A stretch of DNA of 64,000 nt from Lutjanus erythropterus (GCA_020091685.1 CM034605.1:5911519-5975518), one strand, 5' to 3'; positions 12,181 through 25,027 are shown, numbered from the stretch's first letter. Numbers and translations: made by a program. Notes: a model not told the origin generated them from the letters alone.

Positions 12181-13894
12181 ACCGTGTGTGTAATGTCATG
12201 TGAGTTATGTTATATGACCTATGTAACCTATGCAGGGTAAGCCTGTCACTGTCTAGTGACAATAAAGTGTTGATATATCAATTTCAGACACTCTATTTTC
12301 CATTTCACGCAGGTGCAGTGAAAATAAAAGCACAGATGCTGAGGATTCAATTTGTGGCTTTGCTTCAACTGTGAGAGAGTCTGACAACAGAAGGCTGAAA
12401 TTTCTGACATGCCAGAAATGTATCTGGTCATCCAGTGGCCATTCGAGAGCAGGTGATCTGTCCTCGCTCCTCCGTACGTTATGAAACAAAATAGGTCCAA
12501 CAAAGCCGAAATTCAGCCAGATTATAAAATGAGTCATGTGGCTTAAAAATAGTGTCAGAAACGGGCTCAAACTGTACAGTGTAAACCCAGCTGTCACTGT
12601 AGACAAAACAGCTTTAACTTACAGTCAGGGCTGTAACTGGATGACACCAAGGTCACATCATTGTTAATGTTTCTGGGAATTTATGAGGTTTAAAACATGA
12701 AGATGATTTTACATTCTAGGATAACACACATATGATGTATGTTTTTTTTTTTTATGGCTGATTATATCTTTTTTAGACAAAACAATTGAAAATATGTCTG
12801 TTTTTAGGCAAAATGTGGAATGAAAATAGAAGGAATTTCATATGCATCCTACTGGTATAAATAGATTCCTGCTGCCTTTGAGCTGTCAGGGAAACTTGCA
12901 GCCACCACCATGTTCAGTGCCAGAAAGCTGAGTCAAAGCCTATTCGCCAAGCAGACAAGAGGGCACACAGGCTCCTCCCCCTGCGCCTGCCAACCAAACT
13001 ATCTATCACTAAGCAAAACCAGTCTGCAGAGAGATGGGGGGGGTTAGTCTAGTCTGACTACAACTTGACTGTGTTTATATATGAGTGTGAGTGTGTGTGA
13101 GACATGATTGTGCTGTCTGATGGGATTTCATGCTCCTTCTTGTACAGTGGAACGGGTGCCAGGCAGTCAGACGCGTTAACGGTAATGTACAATGACTAAC
13201 TGAAGCCTGCTCTTAAGCCCCATCATTCTGCCATCCCTGACTTACCACACAATGGCCACTGTTGTGAAATGTGGGCCGAAATGTCTGTCACCACCAAATG
13301 AACAAAGTCTCTCTCTGTCTTAATGTTTGCTCACTGTTTGACACCCCCACTGGCATCACAAATACAGGAAACCGAAAGTAAGAAGAGGAAGTGTGTTTCT
13401 CTATAATCTTTACGGTGACATTTCGAGGTTAGTACAGTAGTAGGTGCAAGAAAAGTCCCCTAATTTCCCAGCCTTCATTGTGACAAAGACTTGGGGAATT
13501 ATCCAGCTAGGACTAAGAATAAAAAGTCCCTTAACAGAGGTTTAAACTCACAGACAATTTAATCCTTTCTTGTTGTATCAGTGGAAGAGACAGACAGAGA
13601 CAGAATGCACACACTGGCTTACTAAAATCCCCAAATCCCAAATGCCACTTCCTTTTTTTTTTTAAATACGTGTTTCAACAGCAAAAACGTGTTAGAGGGA
13701 CTTATGGATTTCATCACTTTTAGGTCAGAGATGTCACGATTTTAAATTGGAAAGATTCTCAGAAAAAATGATGATCTTCTCCCTATTTAGGTCTGGGGTT
13801 CATATAGCCGACAGTAGATTATAGACTTTAAAGAATATACGTGCCCCTTTGTCCACAGTCAGTAAAACGGTGTGGCTGAGTACAGAGGTGGCTA
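12181..13894. other. no gene seen
   Basis: Unique DNA with poly(T)/poly(A) runs at about 12,743 and 13,653 and a short GGGGGG run near 13,037. No exon-like block is recognised. Confidence 0.45.
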
Positions 13895-14840
13895 AAGTAC
13901 ACACATTCATATTCTTATTACTCAAGTAGAAGTTCAGATTCTTGTGTAAAAAGATACAAGAAATACTGTAAAAATAAAAGTGCTGATTCGACTTCTTTGC
14001 TCAAGTTAAAGTGAAAAAGTACAGGCTCCGAAATGGATTCAAATTATAAAAAAGCTGCCCTCTGAAGGACATTTATATCGACCGGTTCTATGTAAAGACG
14101 ACTGAACCTCTCCTTTTCTCTGCGCTTGAGTTTTCTCTGTATCTCTGTCTGTTTCGTCTTCTTACATCTTTTATATTGGTTTTGTCTCCTTGTGTCTTTT
14201 TTGTCTTGTTACTTCTTTTTTGTTTTGTTTTGCTGTTTCGTCTTGTGATGTATTTTTTCTCTTGTTGCTTCTTTAACATTGCTTTTGTCTTTTCATGTCT
14301 TTTACATCGTTTTTGTCTTATTATGTCTTTTATGTCCTTTTCGTCTTGTTATATTTATTTTGTTGTAATGTCTTTTTGTCTTGTTACATCTTTTATGTTG
14401 TTTTTGTCTTATGTCCTCTGTGTTGCTTTTGTCTTATTATGTCTTTTTAAATCATTTTCGTCCTGTTACATCATTTTTGTTTTGTTATTTTTGTGTTTTT
14501 ATGACTTTTACATCCTTTTCATCTTGTTACATTTTTTTCTGTTGTTTTTGACTTGTTACATCTTTTACATCGTCATTTTCATCTCATTTAATCAGTCGAA
14601 GCAGTCATCTTTTCTATGTGCTACTGTCCCATTCATTCAGGCTAAAGGTGGTGTGCAATTAGCAAATAAAAAAATAATCAATAATTCCCCTCAAATGCAT
14701 TAAAACTAGATTCATGACCATTTTGAAAATGTAAGGAGCAGAAAGTACATATATTTGTGTTAAGTTAATGTAAAAAGTTGTCAGCAAAATCCACTGAAGT
14801 ACAGTAATAATTAACAGTGTATTTGCACTTAGTTAGTTCC
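13895..14840. mobile_element. hAT-like non-autonomous element with minisatellite core
   Basis: The left end has TGGCTAAAGTACACACATTC, TTACTCAAGTAGAAGTTCAG and AAAAGTAC words. The right end has AATGTAAGGAGCAGAAAGTA, AAAAAGTTGTCAGCAAAATC and a TGAAGTACAGTAATAATT tail. Together these match both ends of a common fish element rich in AAGTAC words. No transposase frame is left; the middle (14,150-14,590) is a degenerate tandem repeat. Superfamily placement is from memory. Confidence 0.55.
14150..14590 (+). repeat. degenerate minisatellite, unit about 28 bp
   Basis: Successive blocks follow the pattern TTTTGTCTTGTTACATCTTT plus a few bases, with spacing mostly 27-29 bp and one or two longer units, over about 440 bp. 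The repeat explains the long T-rich open frame (14,176-14,703), which is not a gene. Confidence 0.75.
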
Positions 14841-15509
14841 CGACTCTTGCTGAGTAGCTTCCAGGCCTTTTGTTCCAAACACAGTCAAGTTTAGAGAAGG
14901 CTTAACCCCAAGAGTCTCCGTGGAGTCTTACGGGGGCCGCTGGGACGAGCTTTTATCTACATCGCTAAAGCGGTAAACGTGGCCTCCTGTTGTGCTCCCT
15001 GGGAGTTTTTGTGGGAAGCTCTCCAGGAGTCTGGTTAGTCAAAGTCTGTCAACCACACTCTCAAAGACAAATGATTCATCAATGTCATGTTGAGGGGGGA
15101 TTGAGTTTTTCTTTTCCTAATGAAAAATCAAACAGCATTGAATGGAAAACAGACCCACGTTGAGCTGATAAATGTTTTTTCTTCCAGGAACTCTTGCCTT
15201 GTGAGGAGCAATCTTATACAGCAGCGCTGCCCATCAAGAGGTGACTCACTCATAATGTCTCTCTTGGTGGTTTTAGACCTCATTCATTCTGCTGAAGTGT
15301 ACACACACTCACACACATTACATTCCCCCACCCCACACATGTAGATTTCTGCTTTAAAGAACTGATAACTTGCCTCATGAGTATCCCTTTCAAGAGTTTC
15401 TTAAACAAACAGTTCTAATTTTGGAAAAGACACGTATTTGCCTCCTTACTGAGAATTAGATGAGAGGACTGATACCACTCTCATGTCTGTACTGTAAATA
15501 TGAAGCTAC

Positions 15510-15655
15510 CCTGACAGCTGGTTAGCTTAGATAAGCAGGAGATCAGAGGGACATTTTTAAAAGTGTCCATCTCTCATAACGAACACGATCTAACATGTTA
15601 ATCAGTGAGTTTTGTTACTAAGCTAAGCTAATTGACTGCTGTCTCTAGCATCTTA
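15510..15655. repeat. short TTAGCTTAG/CTAAGCTAA-ended repeat
   Basis: Left side CAGCTGGTTAGCTTAG, right side CTAAGCTAAGCTAATTGACT form imperfect inverted ends around about 100 bp. The same ends occur in the longer family K copy at 43,305-43,700. Confidence 0.45.
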
Positions 15656-15722
15656 TCTAACTCTCAGCAGGAAAGCAAACTAACCCATTTCCCAAAATGT
15701 TTAATTATTCCTAAAAAAAAAA

Positions 15723-15962
15723 GTAGTGATTCTCAACCTTTTCAAGCTATGACCTCCCAAAACAATTACCCCCCCCACTCCCCCCCGTCTGTTGCTGAGA
15801 CTGTTCAGGGGTCGCTGTATCGCACATGAAAGCGCTTCCTAAGAGCTGCTTCCTGTCACTTGCTGCTTGCTACAATACTTGCTTCTCCATAACCATCTGG
15901 AGACCCCGCGAAATTATCCTGCGATGCACTCAGGGGTCCCAACCTCCAAGTTGAGACCCACC
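15723..15962. mobile_element. hAT/Charlie-type MITE
   Basis: Left end TAGTGATTCTCAACCTTTTC; right end, read on the minus strand, GGTGGGTCTCAACTTGGAGG. Both resemble the CAGTGGTTCTCAACC inverted ends of hAT-Charlie elements. No coding sequence inside. Confidence 0.6.
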
Positions 15963-16379
15963 ACCTGTCTTGAGAGTGAAAAACATCAGTTTAATTATTT
16001 TTTAAATAATTGGTGCATAATCAGCAGCTATTTTGTGTTTTCAATGTTGTTTGCAGGACATGAAACAGAATTGCAAGTTGAGTGATTCCTTTTAAAAAAT
16101 CATTCAGTCATAAACTCCAGTGTCTCTTTGCTGTTGTGTACATACTCACACTGTAGACATGTGTTTTTGGTAAAAGCACTCCACTCTGTCATACTGTCTA
16201 CTCATCATAAACAGTGGAAGTGAGAGTCAATAAGAAACAGAGACTAAAGCTCAACCACAGCACATTTTTTATTTACGACACAACTCACTCTCAGCTGCTT
16301 CACATCCTCTTCAACGCATCAGATGGATGGAGTGAAGGGCCACATCGCACGTTGCATTTGCTGAAAGCAGCTTTGCTTT

Positions 16380-16387
16380 GTGTGAGT

Positions 16388-16425
<38 letters not shown>
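16380..16425 (+). repeat. (TG)n microsatellite
   Basis: Nearly pure TG dinucleotides after two imperfect GTGAG units. Confidence 0.95.
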
Positions 16426-16429
<4 letters not shown>

Positions 16430-16656
16430 AGGATGTTGCTTTAGAGTCATCCCGGCATCTCTCGGCCATTGGCTAAGCTCCACACGCTGATGTCACCACT
16501 TGGCACGACTTTGTGATCTTTGGACCTGATCAGCAATTCCACCACAGCCAACCAATTGACTCGCTCGGTTTTGACCCCGGGTGGTGATGTCATGCAGCAG
16601 GGAATGCAAACAAGTGGACTATTGGGGTACATGTGCATGTGTACGGGTGTGTGTTA

Positions 16657-16659
<3 letters not shown>

Positions 16660-16697
<38 letters not shown>
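16660..16697 (+). repeat. (TG)n microsatellite
   Basis: Pure TG run on the same strand as the array about 235 bp upstream. Confidence 0.95.
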
Positions 16698-16699
<2 letters not shown>

Positions 16700-17204
16700 G
16701 GGCAGCGGCAGCATTGTTTATAGAGCTTGACGGTTGTCGGGGAAGTACAAACAGGCTGCCAGCTGTGACACTGTTGATTTTTCACTGGACAAGCTGTATA
16801 TTTAGTGCACTCACTGGTGGCTGTGTGTGAAGTTACTGTGCCAATGTTTGTTATGGTTACTACCGACTGCAACCTTCTCAAACTCTCCTGCACTGAATTT
16901 GATCTCACTTAATTTACAAACTGGAAGAGGTCACTCGGTGGTGTGCATGTCTCTGCCAGGCAACAGATAATGAAGCACCCACTGCAATGCCACCACAACT
17001 GCCAGATGCAACCAGCAAAGATTAGCATTTCATTTTGTATACTATAGAATAGTATAAGTTTTCTTATCTAGATGAATACAAAGATTTATAATATTGTAAA
17101 CAAGCGTCCAGGGCTCATCTAACTGTAACTATATGTATTTAGAACATTTTGTTATTTATTAGAACAATGGAAGCAACCAAACATCTTTACAACAATATAA
17201 TAGA

Positions 17205-17668
17205 TTAGAACTGGACTGATATATCAGCTGTCACAGCTATATTGGTCTATACTGGTATCACCATATGTTGTAAGATATGTGCCAATATAAAAACTTTTTT
17301 TTATTGGATATAATGCAGATTGTTTTATTTTTCTGTTTTATAGGCAGCATTTTATGTACAATCAATTCTTTTTTCTTAATTTAAATTTAATATACAGTAT
17401 ACATTTGGTTCTATTTTTTTTAAACTTATTATTTACTATTATTAAAAATACCCATGTAAGTTTACTGTTTCAGTGACCTGATATAATTTTGGGCATAAAC
17501 GTAATTGTTGAACTGTAACATATCCTGTCTCCACTACATATCATTGTCACATGTCGGGGATCACTGTGTATTCTGTATGGAAAATACTGGCCAATATATT
17601 GATATTGGAAATTTTTCCTCCGTAATATTGTTATTGGCCCCCAAAATCTAGTATTGGTCAGGCTATGT
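17205..17668. mobile_element. non-autonomous TIR repeat (GGACTGATATATC type)
   Basis: Left end has GGACTGATATATCAGC, then TATTGGTCTATACTGGTATC. The right end has AATATATTGATATTGG, TTATTGGCCCCCAAAATCTA and TATTGGTCAGGCT. This matches both ends of a widespread fish element (ends like GGGCTGGACTGATATATCGG). Middle is AT-rich and uncoding. Confidence 0.6.
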
Positions 17669-20600
17669 AATAAATATAAAAATCTACTTTTTTGGAGAAA
17701 CTCACAAAGGCTAAAATCCTGAATAATTTACATGTGGCCTATTCATAGGTGGGAGCCTGCATTACCCAGTGGAATTTGTGGCTGTTCAAAAGGTTAATGT
17801 TCTGGCATTGAGCTGATTACATTGCCCCCAGTAACTGAATTTAATTCCAACAAGTCGATTTTGTAGCGTAGTCTGCATCTCTCATTTGTTCACCAGTGGA
17901 TCTTGAATGCTCCAATATGACAACCTCACAGATGCATAGTGGAGATGGTGGCAAACTTGACAAACCACAGATCTATTTATCTTATATTACACCGAAATTT
18001 AGTGGCTCATAAAATCAGGTATGGAATTAATCAGCAGATGCTCCGGTTTGAGATGAAACAAAACTTCTCTATGGATGTCAGCTTTTGAGACATGATGAAG
18101 GCTGAAATGCGGCCGGCAACTGACCAGGTAAACCTTGTTTTTAGCCTATCCAGAGATCACACACATACACGTATGCACTAATGATAATGATCTCCCCAGC
18201 CTTACAGCTTACTGCTGGCAGAGATAGCAATGACTTTTTCTCTACTATTTTTACATCCCACTCCAACATGTCCAGTGAACACAATAACAATTGACACCAA
18301 TCACCATGGTGACAATACCAATGAACTTTATTCTTCTGTATGTCACTTCTGAGGGTGCCACTTCCTGTCTTGATATTGTTGCACAAATATGACTCATTTG
18401 CTGCTCAGCAGTAATGCAAGGCAGTGTGTCATGTTGGTTTTGAGTTGAATGTGTGAAACTCCTCCAGTGTCAGAGGGGGTGCAGATGAATGGTGTCAGAA
18501 CTTAAGCATATTCAACATTAAAACTGTTCGTGATATCGTGTCACTGGCAGGACAGATTACCTCTCAGGTTTCGCTGTTTATTTTATGGTTGTGTTACACT
18601 TGACACCAGGTGTGGCTTTTGGCTAAACAAACTGGTTTTGAGGGGGGAAACCGAGTCTCTGATGTAACCAGAAAACCCAAGAAGACTTAGGGAAATACCT
18701 AAACAAAGTAGTAAGAACAATGTGTTATTTGTGGCAGATATAAATTGCCACACACAAAACCACCACTCTTTACTTCCCCTTGGGTTATTTGAGGTTAGGT
18801 TTAAATAATAAATGAAAAATGCTTCCTGACAAACCCTGCAGTCTCTCCCCACACTTCTCAAAAAGAATAATTAGCTCTCTGACTAATCACTCTTGTTATG
18901 CATCATAAAATACAAGCTATTCATCACTGTTAGTACACTGCTCACTGAGGATTTGTAGCCTCCTGGAGACGGGGGACCGGCAGGATGGGGTCGAGCAGTG
19001 GGACCCTGCAGTTCCTGGACACTGGGACTCTGATCCAGAGGAGACAGAGGAGAACCACAGTCTTTGGGTTTGAACAGTGAGACTGTCTGTACCCAGGCCT
19101 TATTTGTGGCTATTCCATATTAGTGGTGTTCTGCTTTGGAAAGTCCTGCCGCCTGCAGTTTTTGATTCTTGGAAGGATTAGTAAACCAGAATCATGTGAC
19201 CTCCAGTGTGTGTTGGTTGGCAGTTGCACCATGCTATCTGTGGTGTTAAAAGTACAGCTTATAGGCTGTGCTGTACTTAACTAAATGCTCATAAAGAGAC
19301 ACAGATTACAATAAATAGGACTAGTAGGCCTACTACATTCATATTTATATATTCCTACATATAGCTGCATTTTTAAAGATCTCAAATTAAAATGAATACA
19401 GTAGGCCAATGGATGTCCTCAGTGATTGCCTTGACTTATTTCTGATTATCAAAAAGAATAAATAGAATTTTACATTTTATTTATGTTTCTGTAGTACCAG
19501 CACACCCTATATTTGTGCTGGAAGGTGTGAAGTTTCGGTTCCAACAGACTATAATTTGACTGGTGCAATATCTGCGCAGGCAGGCACCAAAAGTAGGTTG
19601 GAACAGAACAGGCAGATTGTATTCTTATGACAAAATGAACCTACTTCTTACTAGATTTATTACCTCAGTAAACATTTTCTAATTAGTTTATGGTCTTCAT
19701 TGCTACTTTTAAGTCTTCTTCAAAACAGCATTATGCTGATTTTATAAATTGATTAATCTTTTAATCTTTATTGATTAATCTTCTTTTATAAAAAGATGGA
19801 CAAAATGACAGCTCTCCAAAAGTAAAGCCATAGCATGTACATTGCCCCCTGTTGGTTGGTTGCAGTATAAGCCATATCGCCCACTCTCTTCATTCTAGCA
19901 GTTAGAACATGGGCCAAACTAAAACATCAAAGTACACATTAGGTTGTCTTACCACACTAATGTGTGTTCAAGTGTTTCTTTTTCTAAATATGGATTTGAT
20001 TAATTATTTGATGCTGTTTCACGTCATGATTTACTGAGCTGAGCCCTGCTAGCAATGTGGCTGTACGGGTGGGACCTCAACTACGACTCCAACCCTGATC
20101 ACCTGAACTACACAGACTCCAGAAGACATCACCAGCACAAGACTGCAGCACCCGTATCCTGGATACTTTAGCTTTATTTTTGTACTTGAGGAAGACGACA
20201 CCTGTCGTCCATCTCTATTTACAGTCTATGCCAGGGAACATACAGAGTGTTGAGACTAAAGGTCTGTATCTGCAGCTGTGGGTTTTGACCCTCTGGTCAT
20301 TTGTCATCACCACATCTGGAGCTATGGAAAAGAGACAGCTACAGTACCATTACCTGAAACACCACTTTTCCATAATGCAGGACGAACACTATTGTTGGTG
20401 CTACTAATGATCCAGCAGAAGCTGAAATTACTTGAACAAAAAGTAATATCTGGTGAGAGTCAGTGCTATTATTAGCTTCTAATCAAAAAGGGAAAGCTAG
20501 TTAGCCTAGCTTGCTTGTTTTCAATGACTAGCTAGCTCTGCTAGTTTGAATCTAGACCAAATATGACCAAAAGTGGTTTTATCCTCTTTTGAAAATGGAA

Positions 20601-21059
20601 AATTAAGCATAGCTCCCATTTTAATGCAAAAAGTGAAGAGCAGTCCAATTTCAGTTCAAGTTTGTTGGATAACAGAAGCCTCTTTCATCAGTTGGTAAAT
20701 GCAGTTTTGGACTTTGTTTGACATTAGCAGGGCAATGGCGTAGAAGGGGCACAAATTACAATTTTGTGACTCAAAATTTAATTTTAGGATGTATTTTTAG
20801 AGCGAGAGAGATTGAAAAAGAAAATGAAAAAAGGAAGCCTGAAGCATAGTTTGAATTCATCAGTCAAAAACAAAAACCCTGTCAGATCTAAATGGGTTAG
20901 ATTTACTGATTTGTTCTGCTGTGGATCTCAAACATATCCTTTGTATCTTTATGAAGTATGACATTCATAGGAATTGTATACAAAAAAAACCCCTCAAACC
21001 AAATTTAAGGAAGATGAATAACCTTAAGATTTTTAAACCCGTGTGAAAGGTTAAAATGT
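17669..21059. other. no gene supported
   Basis: Mostly unique DNA. A 42-codon open frame at 18,945-19,073 (plus strand, acidic, ends in TGA) is the only exon-like trace. Around 20,475-20,550 there are CTAGTTAGCCTAGC-type words like those of family K. Nothing else is recognised. Confidence 0.4.
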
Positions 21060-21330
21060 AATGCTTTGTTGAATATCTCTGCAAATCCTTATTAATCCAT
21101 TATTTCTCAAGGTCTAACAACTTATTAGTTAGCGGCTGGCCAGAAATGAAGGATTTTTAATCAGATTGCACACAATAACACTCAGTGACCTTGCAATTAT
21201 CCCTCCACGACTAATTACACAAAGCAGTCATGTCTATATAGGCACTGTTTAAGCCTGATTTAATGGGCATGTAAACCACTACAAGGCTGGTGAATGGCTT
21301 CTCAGTGGCTTCTCCCACAGCATTCAACGG
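21060..21330. other. candidate conserved non-coding element
   Basis: Repeat-free with several homeodomain-type cores (TCCATTATTTC, TTTTTAATCAG, CGACTAATTACAC, CTGATTTAATGG) spaced along 270 bp. The look is that of a developmental enhancer. This is pattern impression only; alignment to other fish would decide. Confidence 0.2.
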
Positions 21331-22434
21331 AGGCTAGTGGAGAATAGACTAAGGGAAGCCAAGGGGAAAATGCATGCCAGAGTAGGCAGCACCTGGCAAC
21401 CCAAATATTAAAAAGGCCATTAAGGTTTTATTTTGCCTTATAAAGACAGCGGCTTCCTGTTTTTCCAACCTTGCCAGCCATACGAAATGTATGGTAAGGA
21501 CTGTTTTTTTTTCTCTACTCTCTCTGTGTTAAAATGTCCTGAATCATTAGGATGAGTAAAGTGGCTGTAAAGGCATCTGCTTTTACAGCCTGTCCTTAAA
21601 AGCAGCAGGGATAGAGCTCTTTTTGTCACTTTTATGGACTCCCTTGCCTCATAGCCCAGGCAGTTCAGATGAGGAGAAAGCACTGACCAGTGGTACATTT
21701 TGACCAAGCCAGAGATATCTAAAAGACCGGGCAGCAGTCATGGCCAGATAATGTCCACATCTGCCACTTACGTACAAGTTCTGAAGTTTCGAGTCCCTTA
21801 AAATGGACTTTTAGACACCACTAATTTGCAACAGTAAAAGCAACCCAGAGCAAAGGTTTTAATTAACCACAAAGTCACAAAACATCTGCAAAAAATAACT
21901 GTCATGATAGCTGATGGATATTTGAAACAAACTGTTTTCAAATAAAATGTCATCCAAACATGTCTGAAGGCAAAAGTGTAGCTTTCAGATGTTATCGTTG
22001 TTCTGAGCAGCCACATTTAAAGGTGCGCTAAAAAGCCTGCCATCATAGAGAGGGGCGAGACGTGATAATTGTCCAAATGGGGATAATTCATAGTTTTGGA
22101 CAATCTCTGCTCAAAGGCAGGCATGATGTTGCACTGAGTTGTACACACAGAAAGTGTACTTGTGTGAAGAAAAAAGAGCTCAAATGAAAAGTTCAGGTAC
22201 TGCGTTCTGTCTCTGTACACCTGACCTTTCCTGCAGGTCTGACTAACAAACATTTCAGTTGAACACTAGTGGACTACACAGTCCACATGTGACAACTAAT
22301 GCGTGGTTGATTATTTTATTGGTGTATGCTGCACTTCTGTATCTGACATGTCCTTCCGTGTCTCATACTGATGGAAAAGGCACTCTTTAGTGTCTGTATG
22401 AGACGCTGCCAGAAAACCTATTTAACATGTGTTT
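21331..22434. other. no gene seen
   Basis: Short chance open frames only, on both strands. Confidence 0.45.
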
Positions 22435-22530
22435 ATCGTTGTGAAATAATCACAGTTTGGTTAGGTTTCAGCACCAAAACTACTTGATCAGGTTTAGGAA
22501 AAGATCATGGTTTGGGTTAAAATAAATGCA
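22435..22530 (+). repeat. dispersed repeat, family E, plus orientation
   Basis: Contains GGTTAGGTTTCAGCACC, AAACTACTTGATCAGGTTTA and AAAAGATCATGGTTTGGGTT. Inverted partner of 12,078-12,180. Confidence 0.7.
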
Positions 22531-24094
22531 TTAATAATTAATGACTGAGTGTTTTTGCTCTATATTGGGAATTAATTGGTTGGTTGTTTCTGTTCTCTTT
22601 ATACGTCTTTATAAGCCAAGGAAGTTTAGTTTTTTAGGAGTGAAGAAGCAAGCAGGGCCTGAGATTAAAGTCTCATTATCCAGGGAGATCTCTGCAGAGA
22701 CTAGAGAACTTCCACAGACTGAAAAGCTACCTTGTTACAAAGCCCATGTGGAGGGATGGAGAGAGGAGTGCAAAAGAAGGTATAGTAATAGTGGAGGCCC
22801 GCAGACCAAATCACAACTTAAACAGCAGGACTTCCAGCCGTCAGCATCCTCATGCTCTCCTTCTGCTTTTTATTGTCTCCCCGTCGGTTTCCGTGTGCGC
22901 AGACAATCGCTCAAAGAGGTGCCAGCTTGCAGAAGCAACACAAAGGAGAAGAAAGAAGGTTTCTGCAAGGTCTAATCCTGGGGAGCTGGAAAAAAGGGTC
23001 GGCTGAGGTTTCTCTCTCGCTCTCTCTCTTTGTGCCTGTCCAACAGCCCCGTTTCTTGATGAAAATGTCCCGCTGGATGAGGGCATTAGACGCCCGCTCT
23101 AATCCCGTGTAATTTCCCACAATCCCCTTTGCTTGCATCCTGCCAAGGAGGCCTTCGGCGCCCCGCTGAGCCCCTAGCTGCTGGCTTTGGCGTTCCCACA
23201 CCCCTGCTCAAGCAGTATTTCCTCTACTGACGGAGAGGAACCAAGACGCTCTGTCTCTCTTTCCCTCCTCCCTTTCATCTCTCTTTTCATCAGAGCCAAA
23301 ACAGCAGCAGAAACTAGCAGCCTACTGATGAGCACGTCCTCGGATTGTGACCTCTGGCAGGACTGAGCGGCGGTGAAGGCCACAGAAGAGACAGACAGGT
23401 TTTAGTCATTAGCAGAATTAAAACCTTGGTCCACTACTGGTTGACCCAAATCACGTCTGTGTGCGTGGCCTTGTTGCATTGTTGTCCTCCACTGCTAACG
23501 GTGTGTTTATGCACAAGGCCATGTACATTCGCCACCGTCATAATCCCACACAATCTCCTTCTTACGTAAAATGCTTTATGATCATCTTTTTTATCACTAG
23601 GCGCATCAGAAGGTCAGCTCGGGAAAGCGGCGAGTCACAAACTGCCTGCCCTCTTGTCCAAATGTCGTTTTCAGAAGCGTCCAGCACAAGTGATAAATCT
23701 ATTATACATGCTATGGTGTTCTCAATAGTCCTGTAAGCTGCTGCTGAAAGGGGCTTTGGATAAAGTGCATGATTGCGTAAAAAGCACATTGGTTGCTCAT
23801 CAATGACCCATTCAGAGGGTGTTATCCATGCACACTGAAGACACTTCTAACGCAGTCCAAGATAAATGCCTCTGTTTGATGCTGAGTTGGTGTTGATAAA
23901 AACAGAGAGACTTCACATTTTGGATTTACTTCCTCTTCCTGTGTTCAGTTCATAGGTAGGTCAACAGAATAAACTCCTCTAAGATCCTCTTATTTCTTAC
24001 AAGAGTTAATGAAACTATTTTGACTTGGTAAAACAACATTTCTGTGACGAATAAACCATTATCAAGGACAAAAATACAGCATATACATAGTGCA
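22531..24094. other. no gene supported; possible conserved non-coding DNA at 23.04-23.15 kb
   Basis: Several overlapping open frames between 22,540 and 23,380 reflect purine/pyrimidine bias. The block 23,040-23,150 (ATGTCCCGCTGGATGAGG, then TCTAATCCCGTGTAATTTCC) is repeat-free and could be conserved. A GGGGCTTTGGATAAAGTGC piece at 23,750 resembles a SINE tail. Confidence 0.3.
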
Positions 24095-24260
24095 CAGTAT
24101 TTGTTTGTTATGACAATGCTAACATGCTGATGTTTCACAGGTGTAATGTGTATCGTGTACAACATCTTACTTGCACTTTAACATGTTGGCATACTAATAC
24201 ACCTGAGGGTATTTACGCTATTAGTTTTGCAGGTATTTGGTGGGACTCGCACATTTTTAG
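24095..24260 (+). repeat. dispersed teleost repeat, family C, plus orientation
   Basis: Contains GACAATGCTAACATGCTGAT, CACTTTAACATGTTGGCATA, and ATTAGTTTTGCAGGTATTTG, in the order seen in a very common percomorph repeat. Related pieces lie at 1605-1760 and 9590-9745 on the other strand. Confidence 0.6.
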
Positions 24261-25024
24261 TCATAATTGAAGCATTAACGTGTTAATTATGACAAAATTT
24301 CACACAAATGTAGAATAACTACTAACATGTAAGTAGTTATGTGTTATGTGTTTGTGTAAAATAAAAAATAAAGGGAATTCAATTACTTTTACTGCTCAAA
24401 ATATTTACATGCATGTTAACAAGGTTATGCACCAAACATCTTGTAGCAAATATAAAATGTTTCACACGTAGCAGCAAAGCTCCTGAATTCGACCTCACAG
24501 TTACTATAACAACATACGGAGAGCTGGCTGATTCTCGGTTTATGATGATGTATCACATGTGTGAATCTCACAAGCACTTGTGTGAATGTGGGCTCTGCAT
24601 GTACTATATTTGTATGTGTATGTGTCTATGTGTGTCTTAAACTGCACTTCTGTGTATCACAAACGTATGCATGCGTCAGCTCTTCTTTCATTTATATCCA
24701 CAAATGTGTGTGTAGATTTCTTTAAATGTCAGGTTGCCAATTTGGGATTAGTAAGTAAGTGTTATTAAATTGCATTCCCACACAGAGCAGTTCTTAAATT
24801 CCTGCTGCACGTCTCTCTGTGTGTTTAAGCAAGTGGTTATTTGCATGTGTGTTTTGATCTGTGTGGCAGGCAGCGACACCTCTGCTGCCTCTGAGCTCCT
24901 CTGCTCCTGTAAACACAGCGGTGACTGCTCAGTGTCACGCAGAAAAAGGAAGGACATGAGCAGGCCAAACCCAGCTTCCCATCAACGCTGCATTCAGCTT
25001 GTAATGCATATGCAGTGAGTAGGA
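24261..25024. other. no gene seen
   Basis: Short chance open frames and an imperfect TGTATGTG-rich patch near 24,600-24,630. Confidence 0.45.
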
Positions 25025-25027
25025 ACA

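Noticed and set aside
14150..14590. CRISPR-like 28-bp periodicity
   Set aside because: Units are degenerate and contiguous with no unique spacers; it is a minisatellite.
14176..14703. 175-codon T-rich open frame resembling a membrane protein
   Set aside because: Phe/Leu/Cys-rich only because of the degenerate minisatellite.
22541..22975. 144-codon plus-strand ORF
   Set aside because: No motif, no acceptor/donor pair, and other frames equally open.
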